NCBI GenBank assembly: GCA_014529385.2
Contig: CM043958.1
Span: 151,946,793 to 152,010,792, forward strand
Direction of reading: 5' to 3'
Length of the DNA stretch: 64,000 nucleotides
Source of the DNA: Adiantum capillus-veneris
Lineage: Eukaryota; Streptophyta; Polypodiopsida; Polypodiales; Pteridaceae
The notes beneath the pieces were generated by a model that saw only the letters and a list, made by a program, of their open reading frames with translations, did no database searches and was not told the origin of the DNA. The position numbers were made by a program, and so were the translations under genes. How positions within the stretch are numbered: the first letter of the stretch is position 1; every line of letters starts with the position of its first letter. Positions 9,600-21,592 of the stretch are shown piece after piece.

Positions 9600-11462
9600 G
9601 GCAAGATGAAAAGAGAACTGGTTTAGATTGTGTGGGTACCGATCCCAACACCATGGACGAGAGTACATAACTTTGCCGAGCTTGGGGCAAAGTGAAACAT
9701 CAAGAGGCCTTGATGTTCTTTGATGGAGGAGCCAAGGCAAACTTCATTTCACCGGAATTGGAGGCACGCCTCGAGATCACTCCCAATCGGTTGGGACCAC
9801 TTGCGGAGGCAGTTCTAGCGACACTCGGCAGGGACGTAGCCATTACACCTGTCATTAGCAAACTTCGGTTGCATTGTTAGGGGTATTTGGGGCATGAGGA
9901 CTTCTTCATAATGCCTTTGGAGGGTTGTGATGTTCTCTTAGGGATTCCCTGGTACCACAAGAACAACGCCGTGGTTGATTATCGGGCGAGAAAAGCAACT
10001 TTGACTACAGAAAAGGGCAGAACAATTGTACTTGATATTAAACTGAAGGGCGAGTCTATCCCTATTGTATCGTCTTCGGCCATTTCAAAATTAATGAAAT
10101 CCAGTTTGTTTGTTTACTCGATCTTTATGAAAGAGTTGAGTGATGATGATAGGACAAATATGTCTAAACTTAATAAAGAACGCCAAGATTTCTACACTCA
10201 CGCCGATTGCTTCTCAGAAGGCCTGCCAGGTGAGTTACCACCTGTTCGTCCTAAAGATCATACCATTAATCTGGTACCTGGTAGTACACCACCGAACCGG
10301 CTACCCTACTGTGTGAGCCGGTCACAGAATGAAGAGATTATGAACCAAGTGAAAGACCTCTTGGAAAAGGGTCTTGTCCAGCCTAGTACTTCACCGTATT
10401 GCTCTCCAGTGTTGTTGGTTTTGAAGAAAGACGGATCTTGGAGAATGTGCATCGATTATAGAGCTCTCAACAAAATCACCACCAAGAACAGATTTCCGAT
10501 CCCTAGGATCGATGATATACTCGACAGGTTACAGGGATCCTCTTGCTTTAGCAGGATTTACTTGAAGAGTGAATATCATCCGATCAGCATAAGCGCCGAG
10601 AGACGTCTACAAGACAGCTTTTCGGACGACTTTTGGGTTATTTGAGTTTTTGGCGATGCCTTTTGGCTTAACCAATGCTCCTGCGACATTTACCGGATGA
10701 TGGACAGGATTTTTCGAGAGTACAGGCTATTTGTTGGCACTTTCTTTGACGACATCATTCTTTTCTCCAAGAATGAGGCAGAACATAGAGATCATCTGCT
10801 TCAGGTCATTCAGGCATTACGAGATCACAAGTTAGTGATTAATGCGAAGAAAAGTGAATTTTTCCTACCAGAGATACACTTTTTGGGACACATTGTGTCA
10901 GCAGCAGATGGAGTGCAAATGGATCCGGCCAAGATACAGACTATCCGTGATTGGCCCGACTTGAGGAATGTCCATGAAGTTAGAAGCTTCTTGGGACTGT
11001 GTTCATACTACAAGCGGTTCATACGAAAGTTTGCAGAGGTTGCTTCCCCTTTGCATATCTTGACACAGAAAGGAGTACCTTTCTCGTGGGGACCCACAGA
11101 GGTGACTGCCTTTCAGACATTGAAAGAGAAATTGACTACAGGACCTATTTTGACTTTGCCGGACTTGCAGAAGTCATTTAAAGTATATTGTGATGCTTGT
11201 GGTCGTAGTCTAGGTGCGGTCTTGATGCAAGAAGGCCATGTCATAGCTTACGAGAGCCGTTTGTTCTCTAGGCCGGAGATGACAACACAGATTTATGAGA
11301 AAGAGCTGTTGGCGGTTATCCATGCTCTTACTCAGTGGCGGCATTACCTACTTGGAGCGGATTTTTCTGTCTTTACAGACCATCAGACTTTGCGCTACTT
11401 CTTGTCACAGAAGAAGCTTTCGGAATAGCAAATGCGGTGGGCGAACATCTTGTCACAGTTTC
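9600..11462 (+). pseudogene. Protease, RT and RNase H (first part) of A3
   Basis: Protease with [15 protein letters not shown] (about 9718-9765). RT from about 10240: fingers [20 protein letters not shown] (about 10396-10455), palm block SRIYLKSEY (about 10550) where other copies have SRIDLKSGY, so the first catalytic Asp is Tyr, and FFDDIILFSK (about 10745), which supplies the DD pair. Then thumb/connection and RNase H (CDACGRSLGAVLMQ, EKELLAVIHAL, DHQTLRYFL). Breaks: TAG near 9878, frameshift at about 10640-10690, TAG at 11426-11428. The coding sequence is cut at TGTCACAGTTTC (11462) by the composite C element and resumes at 27902 with HFQIVHVQ. Confidence 0.92.
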
Positions 11463-12928
11463 TGTCACGAGGACGTGGCAGTAATTAACCATGTCACAAA
11501 GATGTGGCAACTGCTAACCTTGGTTGTTGGTTTCTTTCCAATGGGGTTTATTTTATTTGTTTAGAGGCCCTCTTCTTGAAGTCGCAAACGGTCGGACATT
11601 GCATGGCCAATGTGAACGGTAGTTTCACCCGCAGATGGGTAGTGGTCGACACTGGAACTCGTATGGTAAGAGGATGTCTAGGCTCAGAGCAAGATCATAT
11701 AGGTCTCCCCGTCGCACTTAGCAGGTTGGTGGATACTAGGAAGTGAACTCAATTAAGGCGTAAAGTCAAGGTGGGACTACCAACAAAGAGTATCCGACAG
11801 TTGGGCCACATTGCACTTTTGGATGCGGTCCCAATGAGGATAGATGGTCAGAAGACCAGTGAGAGCCCAACGGAAGCATCTCCTAAAATTTAGGGAACTG
11901 CTATTTTGGGCCGTGAAATGTGTTCGCGTCATTACCTCCGGTATGACCAGGGGAACATTTTACAACTCTGTCGCGAAGTCAACTGGGCAACCGGTCAGGA
12001 TATTTTTAAGCGGCGAACCCGAAAGGGGAAAATGCTTGTAAATGCGCCAAGTGGCAAATTCTCATGCACTTGCCACTTCCAGAAAAATGGGCGCTGAATT
12101 TTTAAGCTTGAAAGGCCTACATTTGCATTTTGTCACAGGTTAAGAGCTATGGAGTGCTTCCTTTCCCTCTCATGTACAGTGTGGTGCTAGGAGTGATGCC
12201 GTGCACACTACACACTGCTCTCTCTCCCCTACGTGCAGCTATGTGATGCCCCACAAGAGGGCTCCTCATTTGATTGATGTACAACTGTGTGGGTTCATGC
12301 TTTTGTGCTGAGGCAAGAGCCTCCTTGAGCAGGAACAGGGGTAGCTAGCTGCTACTCCAAAGCAGGCACTGGTGAGGGTCATAGCCTCACCTTACAAGTG
12401 CAAAATCAGCGCTGTGTATGCGCTGTAATTTGACTGTTTTTCAGCCATACGGACGCCAGGACCATTGGGAATTGTGCCCCACTGGCAAAGGACAGCTTGG
12501 GGCTGAAAACAGAGCAAAAACCAGTAAATACAGCGTGCTGAATTTACTGTTTTTGTGCAGGAATCAGAGGGCATACGCTAGGAGAAGCGAGTTCCAACAG
12601 GGGAATTGGTTTCGCGCAAGTTTTGGGGCTGTTATGCTGCCGAAATTTGGCCAAAACAGGCGGTATCTAGTGGGATACAGTCAAAGGATTCCCAGGACTC
12701 TTCTTTGTACTTTACCCTCCTAAAGAATAAAGAAATACCGAACGGGGCGCCAATTTTGGGGCCTACAGGTTGTCGGTGTCTGCTCGGAGCATTCTAGCTT
12801 CCGAGCCGTGTGTGTGATCAAGTGTTAATTCCCGTCGCAGGTTCTCTTTGCAAAGTGCTCTGTGTGTGTGTCTAAAGTAAAGAATTTCGGATGAAAGCCA
12901 ACGCCTACCGCCCTACAGGCCGGTTACA
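11463..12928 (+). repeat. Left LTR of composite C, + orientation, 1466 bp
   Basis: TGTCACGAGGACGTGGCAGT to GGCCGGTTACA. It carries an AATAAAGAAATACCG R motif (about 12725), related in the middle to family B LTRs (GTCACAGGTTAAGAGCTATGG near 12132), and the GT-rich U5. Just after it only nine PBS-like bases (TGATTCCGT) remain before gag sequence begins. Confidence 0.92.
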
Positions 12929-15900
12929 TGATTCCGTATGACAACTTGGGGGCACTAGAGAAGCCAAAACCCACTGCAGGTTTAGTGCCAGACATGGTGG
13001 GTGACAGGCCCGGCATAGATGCCAGTGAGTTATGCAGGGCATGGGGTAAAGTTAGGGATCAGACGGCACTCATCTCGTTTGATCCAGGTGCCAAAGCCAA
13101 CTTTATCTCACCAGAGTTAGCTATGAAGCTGGGCATCAGAGTTGAAGAGATGGGGTACACAGCAAAGGCAGGGTTGGCATGTCCTGGCCACTCAGAGTGT
13201 GTTACTCCCATCATTGGAAAGCTGCGTCTGCATATTCAGTCGTATGTGGACACTGAAGAGTTTTACATCATGCCGCTGGAAGGTTGTGACGCCTTGTTGG
13301 GGATCTCGTGGATGTTCCGAGTGCATGGAGTCTTGGATGCCTACAACAAAAAGATCACCGTACAGCATAGGGGCAAAACTCACATCTTGGATGTAAAGCT
13401 TAAAGGAGAGTCAGTCCCTATTGTATCTGCTTCTGCTATCACTTCTGTAATAAAGAATCATCTTTCTGTGTATTTGATTTTTGCACGTGATGTCTCAGAT
13501 AGCGATCAGTCAAATTTATCTGTGTTAGATAAAGAAAGGTCAGCATTTTTGCAAAAGTTTAGTGACTGTTTTTCTGATTCATTATCGTCGCAATTGCCGC
13601 CAGAGAGACCTGAGGACCATCGGATAGATTTGGTCCCAGGGTGTAGTCCACCAAATAGACCTCCCTACAAGGTTAGTGCGGCGCAGCAGAAAGAGATTAT
13701 GGGCCAGGTTGAGGAGTTATTAGAGAAGGGGCTGATGCAGCCTAGTTCTTCACCCTTTTGCTCCCCAGTGCTCCTAGTGCAGAAGAAGGATGGCTCATGG
13801 CGCATGTGTATTGATTACCGTGCGTTGAATAAGAATACCATCAAGAATAGGTTCCCTATTCCTAGAATTGATGATATTCTCGATCGTTTAGAGGGTGCTG
13901 CAATTTTCAGCAGGATAGACCTTAAGAGTGGGTACCATCAGATTCGTATAAGGCAAGAGGATGTGCACAAGACTGCGTTTAGAACGACATTTGGTCTTTA
14001 TGAGTTTCTAGTGATGCCGTTTGGGCTAAACAAATGCTCCTGCCACGTTCAACAGAATGATGGACCGGATTTTCCGCTCGCATCAAGAGTTTGTTGGAAT
14101 GTTCTTCGATGACATGATAGTCTATTCAAAGAATGAAGAGGAGCATAGGCGTCACTTGACCATTGTGTTCGAAAAGCTGTGCAGTCACAGGTTACTTGTC
14201 AATCCTAAGAAAAGTGAATTCTTCCTCGAAGAGATCCACTTTCTGGGCCACATAGTCTCAAAGGATGGTGTTAGAATGGATCCGGCAAAGGTCGAAGCTA
14301 TCAAGACATGGCCAGACTTGAAGACTGTGCACGACGTCAGAAGCTTCTTGGGATTGTGTTCCTGCTATAGAAGGTTTATCAGAATTTTTGCAGAGATAGC
14401 ATCGCCTCTTCACGCATTGCAAATGAAAGAGGTCACTTTCAGATGGACCCAAAAAGAGATTTCAGCTTTTAGTCTCTTAAAGGAAAAGTTGACTTCAGAT
14501 CCAGTTATTGTTTTGCCAGATCTCAAGAAGTCATTTGTGGTCCAGTGTGACGCGTGTGGCAGGAGCATCGGAGCAGTGCTAATGCAAGATGGACGGGTAG
14601 TAGCTTATGAAAGCCCAATTTTGCAAGGGCCAGAGAGGACTATGCAAGTCTATGAGAAAGAGCTCTTGGCCGTGATTCACGTGCTTTCTAGCTGGAAGCA
14701 CTACCTCTTAGGTGCTGATTTTGTTGTCCAAATAGATCACCAGACCTTGCGATATTTCTTGACACAGTCAAAGTTATCCGAAAAGCATATGCGATGGGCA
14801 AACATTCTTTCCATGTTCCACTTCCAGATTATGCATGTGGAAGGCAAGAAGAATGTGTTGGCTGTTGCGTTATCAAGAAAGCCACAAATTTCAGTTGTGT
14901 CAATTCCTTATCATCATGAGTTAGATGACATGAAGGAACAATATACTGCTGATGAAGATTTTGCAAGGATCTTTGAACAGTTACAAGAGGGGCAACATCA
15001 CGAGCACTACCTCCTCAGAGATGGTTTTATGATGATGCATGGCAGACTTTGTGTCACTAGGCCACTGTGACATAAGGTCATGGAAGAGAGTCATGTCCCA
15101 CCGTATGCAGGGCATCGTGGCATTGATGCAACAGTTAAAGCGGTAGAGACATTCTTCTATTGGCCTACCTTGAGGAGAGATGTGGATGTCTTTGTGCAAG
15201 CATGCATAGTTTGCCAAAAGGTCAAGTTTGATAGGCAAAAGGCACCAGGGTTGTTACAACCACTGCCGATTCCGGATAAGCCATGGGAAAGCATTGCTAT
15301 GGACTTTGTCTTTGATCTTCCAAGGACGCCAACAGGGAATGATGGTATATGGACCATTATCTCTGCAGGTTCAGCAAGCAGACCCATTTTATTCGTGTCA
15401 GGAAGAAGATAAAATCTGACCAGATGGCACGCTTGTTCATGTACAATGTGTTTAAGTACCATGGTATGCCACAATCGATTATCAGTGATCGTGATCCTCG
15501 CATGACCAGTTTGTTCTGGAGAGGATTGTTTGAGAACATGGGCACTACGCTCAAATTCTCGTCTTCGTTTCATCCTCAAACTGATGGACAGTCAGAAGAG
15601 GCTAATTCTACTGTCTTAGATCTGCTGAAATGCTACGTGTCAGATAATAAGGGCAAGTGGGAACAGTATTTGCCTATGCTTGAGTATGCGTACAATAATA
15701 CGGTGCATTCGTCTACTGGCAAAGCACCTTTTGAGATTGTTGAAGGCGGCAAAAAGGTTCCTGCCATTTTGCATACAAAGGACAAGATCTTTGAGGCAGA
15801 TCGATATGTTGAGAACATGGATGAGATGTATAAGAAGATTAAAGTTGCCTTGGAGAAGACTCAGGCAAAACAGAAAAAGGCTGCTGATCGTCACCGTCGT

Positions 15901-16431
15901 GAATTGCTACTATCACCTGGTGATTGGGTTCTGTTAAGGTTCGAAAGGGCAAGGTTAAAGATGATGAAGGGCAAGGAACGGCTGTTTTCTAAGCTCCGCA
16001 TGCGTTACTATGGGCCTTTTCAAGTGCTTGACAATATCAGCGATGTGGCTTACAGGCGGAAATTGCCTGATGCATGGAAGATTCATAATGCGTTTCACGT
16101 GAGTCTTCTAAGACCCTTCGTGGGTGATGTGCCAGAAGATATGCCAAATGAGGATCAGCCAGAAGTCAAGGAACTTGATGAGATCCTTGTACCTGAGCAA
16201 GTTTTGGCACATAAGGACAGAAAAGTTAAAGGACAAGTTGCAAGATGCTATTTGGTGAAGTTCAAGAACTATCCGCCTATGGATGCAAAGTGGATGGAAG
16301 AGCATGAACTGAGTCACCAAATGTATTGCAGCTTTACCTTGAAGCCTTTGGGTTACAGCCTACTTATGCCCCAACCCAACGTGTGCAAAGGAGGGGTAAT
16401 GATAGGGGTAGTTCATCAAATGTACATATGA
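12929..16431 (+). pseudogene. Family C pol: protease, RT, RNase H, integrase, chromodomain
   Basis: Starts inside gag ([12 protein letters not shown]), then skips the capsid and zinc knuckle (about 0.85 kb missing compared with B-) to [13 protein letters not shown]. Protease has [15 protein letters not shown] (about 13075-13120). RT has [15 protein letters not shown] (about 13905) and [10 protein letters not shown] (about 14102), so its catalytic residues are intact. RNase H: CDACGRSIGAV, EKELLAVIHV, DHQTLRYFL. Integrase H2C2 and core: SDRDPRMTS (about 15484), DGQSEEANS (about 15580). Chromodomain about 16180-16310 (EQVLAHKDRKVKG, CYLVKFKNYPP, KWMEEHEL). Breaks: frameshift near 14035, TGA near 15068, an insertion near 15362, frameshift near 16315. 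Confidence 0.92.
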
Positions 16432-16614
16432 ATTCAGTGTAATAGATGGAAATGACAAAAGTATGAAGGCCTCATTAAGTCATTTGTATCTATATGTTAT
16501 GACCTTTCTTGCGGATACATGCGATGATAAAAGAGTGTTGACAGCACAAGATCATCAGTGGCGTGTATTTATGGTATGCAATTGAGGACGTTTGCGATTT
16601 CAAGAGGGGGTTTT
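16432..16614 (+). other. 3' UTR and polypurine tract of composite C
   Basis: Non-coding 3' region of family C ending with the polypurine tract in GATTTCAAGAGGGGGTT (16597-16613). In B+ the same motif is followed directly by the LTR. Here it is followed by inverted gag sequence, so the expected U3 is missing at this point. Confidence 0.85.
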
Positions 16615-17461
16615 GGCCATTCACATTCTGCGTCAGAGGTGCGATACCTGGCTGTTGTCCAGAAAAACCAGCCGTGCCAAAATGACCCTGTGGCACCCCA
16701 AACTGGCCTTGGTTGCAGTGGAAACCTTGCTGCATGCCGATACTACCATACATGGGGTTTGGCATGATGCCTTGCATACCCCCGAACACTGTTCCTGGCA
16801 TGTATGGCTGACTTCTAGGTGCATAACCAGCCATACTTTGGAACACTGATCCACCCCCGAAATACCCAGGATGTACCGTGGGTGGTGGAAAAACTGAGTG
16901 CATAGCCTGGTATCCAGCTCCCTGTCTATTCAAAACAACATGCTGGCTCCGAAAGGTAGCGGGCTGAACTGGCATAACCTGTGGAATAGGCGTTCTAGCC
17001 ACCTGTTCAAGCACGGGAGGACCTGCTTTGGAGCCCCCGACTCCGCAACATGCGTGTTCCCTTTCCTCCTGCGCCACATGAAGTACCTGGGCTTGAGCAT
17101 CAACAAGCTCCGTACGCGGTGTAGGTTGCCTATTTTGCTGTTGCACTGGTGGCGCTTGCAAGAATTCCATAAACCTCAGATTCTGCACCAGCTGCGAAAA
17201 GATATTCACCGCGGCAACTAACTGAGTCTTGAACGCATCATCCTCAAGTTGCCCAGTCATAAAGCCCTGTACTACTGGAGGGACATTCACGTTGACAGGA
17301 GGTACAGACTGACGTGGCTGTGAGCTCTCGCCAATCTCAAAAACCATAGGAATCTCCTGTGTGTCCTTTGAAGAGGAACCCTCTTCCATAATTCTCTTCC
17401 CCTTGTCGGCCATAGTGTAATCCTCGCGTTCCTGCACTCTTGTGTCTTTATCCCAAAACAT
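16615..17461 (-). pseudogene. Family C gag, amino-terminal half, inverted
   Basis: On the - strand from an ATG at 17461 (MFWDKDTRVQ; the ATG of MADKGKRIMEE lies slightly inside). It has an acidic/polar start, then GFMTGQLEDDAFKTQLVAAV, then a Gln/Pro/Gly/Met-rich stretch (PPPTVHPGYFGGGSVFQSM and PNPMYGSIGMQQG). The order matches the gag of B-. Gag sequence ends at NVNGQ, abutting the polypurine tract of the + strand half; the next gag residues (about PYDNL) are found at 12940 on the + strand. No stop lies in the gag part; the frame only runs on into non-gag sequence. Confidence 0.88.
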
Positions 17462-17513
17462 TCCAGGCTCACTCTTTAAGGAAAAAGTGATTGATGTCCC
17501 GGCGACGGAACCA
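17462..17513 (-). other. Leader and primer-binding site of composite C
   Basis: Between the inverted gag start and the right LTR. On the - strand the LTR end TTACA is followed by TGGTTCCGTCGCCGGGAC (PBS). This is not the iMet site of family A; it resembles the plant tRNA-Asp type site but the match is imperfect, so the tRNA is left open. Confidence 0.7.
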
Positions 17514-18381
17514 TGTAATCGGCGCGTAGGGTGGTAGGCGTTGGCTTTCTCCCGAAATTCTTTACTTTAGACACACACGCAGAGCACTTTGCAAAGAGAA
17601 CCTGCGACGGGAATTAACACTTGATCACACACACGGCTCGGAAGCTAGAATGCTCCGAGCAGACACCGACAACCTGTAGGCCCCAAAATTGGCGCCCCTT
17701 TCAGTATTTCTTTATTCTTTAGGAGGGTAAAGTACAAAGAAGAGTCCTGGCAATCCTTTGACTGTATCCCACTAGATACCGCCTGTTTTGGCCAAATTTC
17801 GGCAGCATAACAGCCCCAAAACTTGCGCGAAACCAATTCCCCTGTTGGAACTCGCTTCTCCTGGCGTATACCCTCTGATTCCTGCACAGAAACAGTAAAT
17901 TCAGCACGCTGTATTTACTGGTTTTTGCTCTGTTTTCAGCCCCAAACTGTCCTTTGCCAGTGGGGCACAATTCCCGATGGTCCTGGCGTCCGTATGGCTG
18001 AAAAACAGTCAAATTACAGCGCGCACACAGCGCTGATTTTGCACCTGTAAGGTGAGGTTATGACCCTCACCAGTGCCTGCTTTGGAGTAGCAGCTAGCTA
18101 CCCGTATTCCTGCTCAAGGAGGCTCTTGCCTCAGCACAAAAGCATGAACCCACACAGCTGTACATCAGTCAAATGAGGAGTCCTCTTGTGGGGCATCACA
18201 TAACTGCACGTAGGGGAGAGAGAGAGCAGTGTGTAGTGTGCAGGGCATCACTCCTAGCACCACACTGTACATGAGAGGGAAAGGAAGCACTGCATAGCTC
18301 TTAACCTGTAACAAAATGCAAATGAAGGCCTTCCCAGCCTAAAAATTCAGCGCCCATTTTTCTGGAAGAGGCAAGTTCATG
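17514..18381 (-). repeat. Right LTR of composite C, - orientation, first segment
   Basis: R/U5 and part of U3 of a C LTR in reverse orientation (TGTAATCGGC...), with the inverted R motif (GGCGCCCCTTTCAGTATTTC near 17691). It is interrupted at 18381 by element B+ and continues at 27306-27901, giving about 1460 bp in all, matching the left LTR. Confidence 0.92.
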
Positions 18382-19815
18382 TGTCACCAGCGTGTGACTA
18401 CTATCTATCCTTTTTGTTGATTTCTTTCCTATTATCTATTTACTTTCACTTTTTGGAAACACCCCTCGGGAAATCTAACTGCCCTGCATTGCATAGCTAG
18501 TGTGGAACTGTCCAGAGGGAGTCCAGGCCTGAGGGCAAGAGAGCACTAAGGTTGGACAAAGACTATGGTTAGCCAAAGTGGGGTCATTGACTAGCCAAAG
18601 TGGAATCCTTTGCTACAGAGGCTACATTTCAGTTCTGGATGTGGCCGCAGTGTACAAAGAGGGTCGGATGACCTAGAAAGATACAATGGCAGCATCTCCT
18701 AAAATTTAGGGAACTGCTATTTTGGGACCTGAAAATGTGTTGACGTCATTATCTCCGGATTGACAAGGGGAACATTTTCTTACTCTGCCGTGAAGTCAAC
18801 TGGGCAACCGGTTGGGGGATTTTTAGGCGGCAACCCCGAAACGGGAAAATGCTTGTAAATGTGCCAAGTGGCACATTCTGGTGCACTTGCCTCATGCAAC
18901 AAGAAGTGGCGCTGAATTTAGGAGGGGGAGAACCTCATTTTCAGATTTGTCACAGGTTAAGAGCTATGGAGTGCTTGCTTTCCCTCTTATGCACAGTGCG
19001 ATACCAAGAGTGATGCCCTGCACGCTACGCACTGCCCTCTCTCTCCCCTTTGGCAGTATGTTATGCCCCTCTAGTGGGCTCTTCATTTGACCAATGTACA
19101 GTTGTGTGGGTTCCTGCGCGAATGCCGAGGCAAGAGCCTCTTGCACACGTACTGGATTAGCTAGCGGCTAATCCCCCCGCAGGTACAGGTGAATTCGGAG
19201 AGGTTTCACGCTAGAAATCTCTTCCGATTCAAAGGGCAAGTAGCCCTACAGGTGCGGGAGCTCGAGGACTTGCTACGGATGCGACCGGCACGCAAAACGG
19301 AGCCCGAAACAGTAAATTACAGCCTGCTGTGTATTTTTGCAGGTTTAGGGTTTTGGCCCTAAACAGACCCTAATACCCCCAGGAGGTTCGGGGACGCAAG
19401 GGGACCGTTGTACCGGTGATCTGGCGCATTTTCAGGGCTGAAAACAGAGAATTCAGCGTGCTGCAGATTCTCGCCAGGTTTTGCAAAGTGCCCGTATGCG
19501 TCGGGAAAGTCAGTCAATGCGTGGGAATACTGACTGTGAAGGGTCCTAGTACAGTTATGTTGCCGAAATGAGGCCGGAACAGCTGAAATTTATTCCCTCT
19601 TTTAAAGAATAAAGAAATACCGATAGGGGCGCCTAAGTTAGGGGCCAATCTGGTGTCCGTCTACTCATACAGGTGCAATCTAGCAGCCTGTATCCCTCTC
19701 CCCTTTGTTGTGTCTTGAAAGTACAGGTATAATAGACGACTAATAATGGGTGAAAGGTAAATCAAGGTTTAAAGTAAAGTCTACTGCCCTTTTTGGATTG
19801 AACAGGCCGGTTACA
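18382..19815 (+). repeat. 5' LTR of B+, 1434 bp
   Basis: TGTCACCAGCGTGTGACTAC to GGCCGGTTACA. The R motif AATAAAGAAATACCG is near 19605. An open frame of 60 codons lies antisense at 18964-19146 and is kept in all four family B LTRs of the window. Confidence 0.93.
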
Positions 19816-19832
19816 TGGTTCCATTGCCGGGA
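19816..19832 (+). other. Primer-binding site of B+
   Basis: TGGTTCCATTGCCGGGA adjoins the LTR end TTACA with no spacer. The tRNA is not identified with certainty. Confidence 0.75.
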
Positions 19833-19922
19833 TTAAATTACTTTTTCCCATAGAAGTGAGCCTTGGTCAGATTGGGCTTGAACACACAGGGGATCATAGA
19901 CCAGACACAGGGTATTGCAATT

Positions 19923-21590
19923 ATGGCTGACAGACCAGATGATGTGACTGAAGAGGTTTCCTCTTCACAGGGTCAACACACACATGAAGTGGGTGAGTCC
20001 TCAAGACCACGACAGACAGATGACGATATATTCAGGACCTAGTTGGCTACTGCTGTGGCTATGTTCACACAAGTAATGCAGAACCCGAGGTTTTTAGCCT
20101 TTCTGCAACCTCCTGTTCCGTCTCAGCAAGTTGGGTCACTGGATCATATTCAAAACCTTGTTAAGGCTCGAGCACAGGTGATTCATACCGCACAGTCAAT
20201 GGAAACACCTGTACACTTGACGGAGAACATGCAGTCTCCACAACCTATGCCTAAGTTGCAAGAACAGGTGGCTGAGATGCCAGTCTTTCAGGATGTACCA
20301 GTTCAGCCCGCCACCTTTGAGCAGCCTATAGCTGCTTCTAATGGACAGGGAAGCAACCTACAGGCTATGCAACAAGTCTTCCCACCACCTTCAGTACATC
20401 CTGGCTATTTTGGAGGTGGATCGGTATTCCAGGGCATGGCTGGTCATGCACCTAGAAATCAGTTTTACACGCCAGGAACAATGTTTGTGGGTGCTCAAAC
20501 GATGATGCCTAACCCCATGTACAGTGTCATGGGTATGCAACCAGGGTTTCAGAGCACTCAGGGCCAATTTGGGATGCCACAGGCAAATTTTGGTATGGCT
20601 GGAATTACAAATCAGCAGCCAAATATGGCATTTCCAAGTCAAGTTAATAGCGGCCAAGGAACACAGATGAACCCTAATAGTGTTCCCATTTCAGTCACTT
20701 CCATATGACAATTTAACGCCGCTGGAGAGGCCAACTCCGTACAAAGAAGGTGGCAAAGGTGTGACATTCACTACCTTTACAGGGTTTGATGACAGGAAGA
20801 AGGCTCTTTCATTCCTCCAGCAGTTTGACAAGGCCTATGCAGGGGGAAACTTTACAGAGGCTTCAAAGGTCCTCAAGGCAGCCACTTTCTTGACACGGAA
20901 TGCGGGACAATGGTGGACAACTTTATTGCTTCAAGGGCAAGCTCCGTCCACATGGATTTACTTCAAGCAGATTTTTGCAGCAGCATGGTTATCTGATGAT
21001 TTTGAAGCAGATGTCATGACAGAATGGCACTAGCTAAATGCTGCCACTTGCAGAAATATGGATGATTACAATCGGAAGTTTTGGAAAGCTCTACTTCCAG
21101 TAACTTCCTATAGGTTTGTGCCATTGACAGAACAGATTGAAAAATACTGTTGTGGCCTACCTAAAGGATTGAGAAAATACTGCACGAAGACAAAAGTCAC
21201 TACTTTGACGCAGCTCATCGAGGTAGCAAACATTCGGAATGGTTTGCTCATGGGAGAAGATTGTGAATTTAACACTGGCGTCAAGGTAGGATCAGGCAAG
21301 AAAAATTCAGCCAAGAAGCACGTTCCCAATGAGGCTCCTAAAGGGACTCAGGAGTCAGCCAACGCAGGGAAAGACAAAGTTACGGCTGAATTAGAAAAAG
21401 GACGAGCAAAGAAATGGAAAAGACGTTTTCCCTCGCACGTCAGAAGAGCAAAAGAACAAGGTCCTGAGGACAGATAAGCAAATGCTTTAACTGTGAGCAT
21501 ATGTGAGCAGCCTGGCCACATTGCTTACAATGTCCTACAAAGAAAAGGCCAGCTGATTCTGAAGACAAGGAGGACAGAAAGGAAAGAAGC
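19923..21590 (+). pseudogene. gag of B+
   Basis: Start ATG at 19923 (MADRPDDVTEEVSSSQG), TAG at about 20041, then the Pro/Gln/Gly/Met-rich region to 20690, a frameshift, and the capsid-like domain (FTTFTGFDDRKKALSFLQQF at about 20770-20830, WWTTLLLQG at about 20910, EQIEKYCCGLPKG at about 21130). TAG at 21031-21033. The zinc-knuckle region (about 21475-21545) has a frameshift and extra bases but QPGHIAYN is readable. Confidence 0.9.
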
Positions 21591-21592
21591 CC

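Noticed and set aside
12418-12723. 101-codon open frame in the C LTR and its inverted partner at 17719-18012
   Set aside because: Lies in LTR U3/R on one strand of both LTR copies. No domain, and the shared openness is explained by recent common origin.
16490-17461. 323-codon minus-strand frame as an independent host gene
   Set aside because: Composition and motif order match family B gag; it is the inverted gag half of the composite C element, and its last codons run through the junction.
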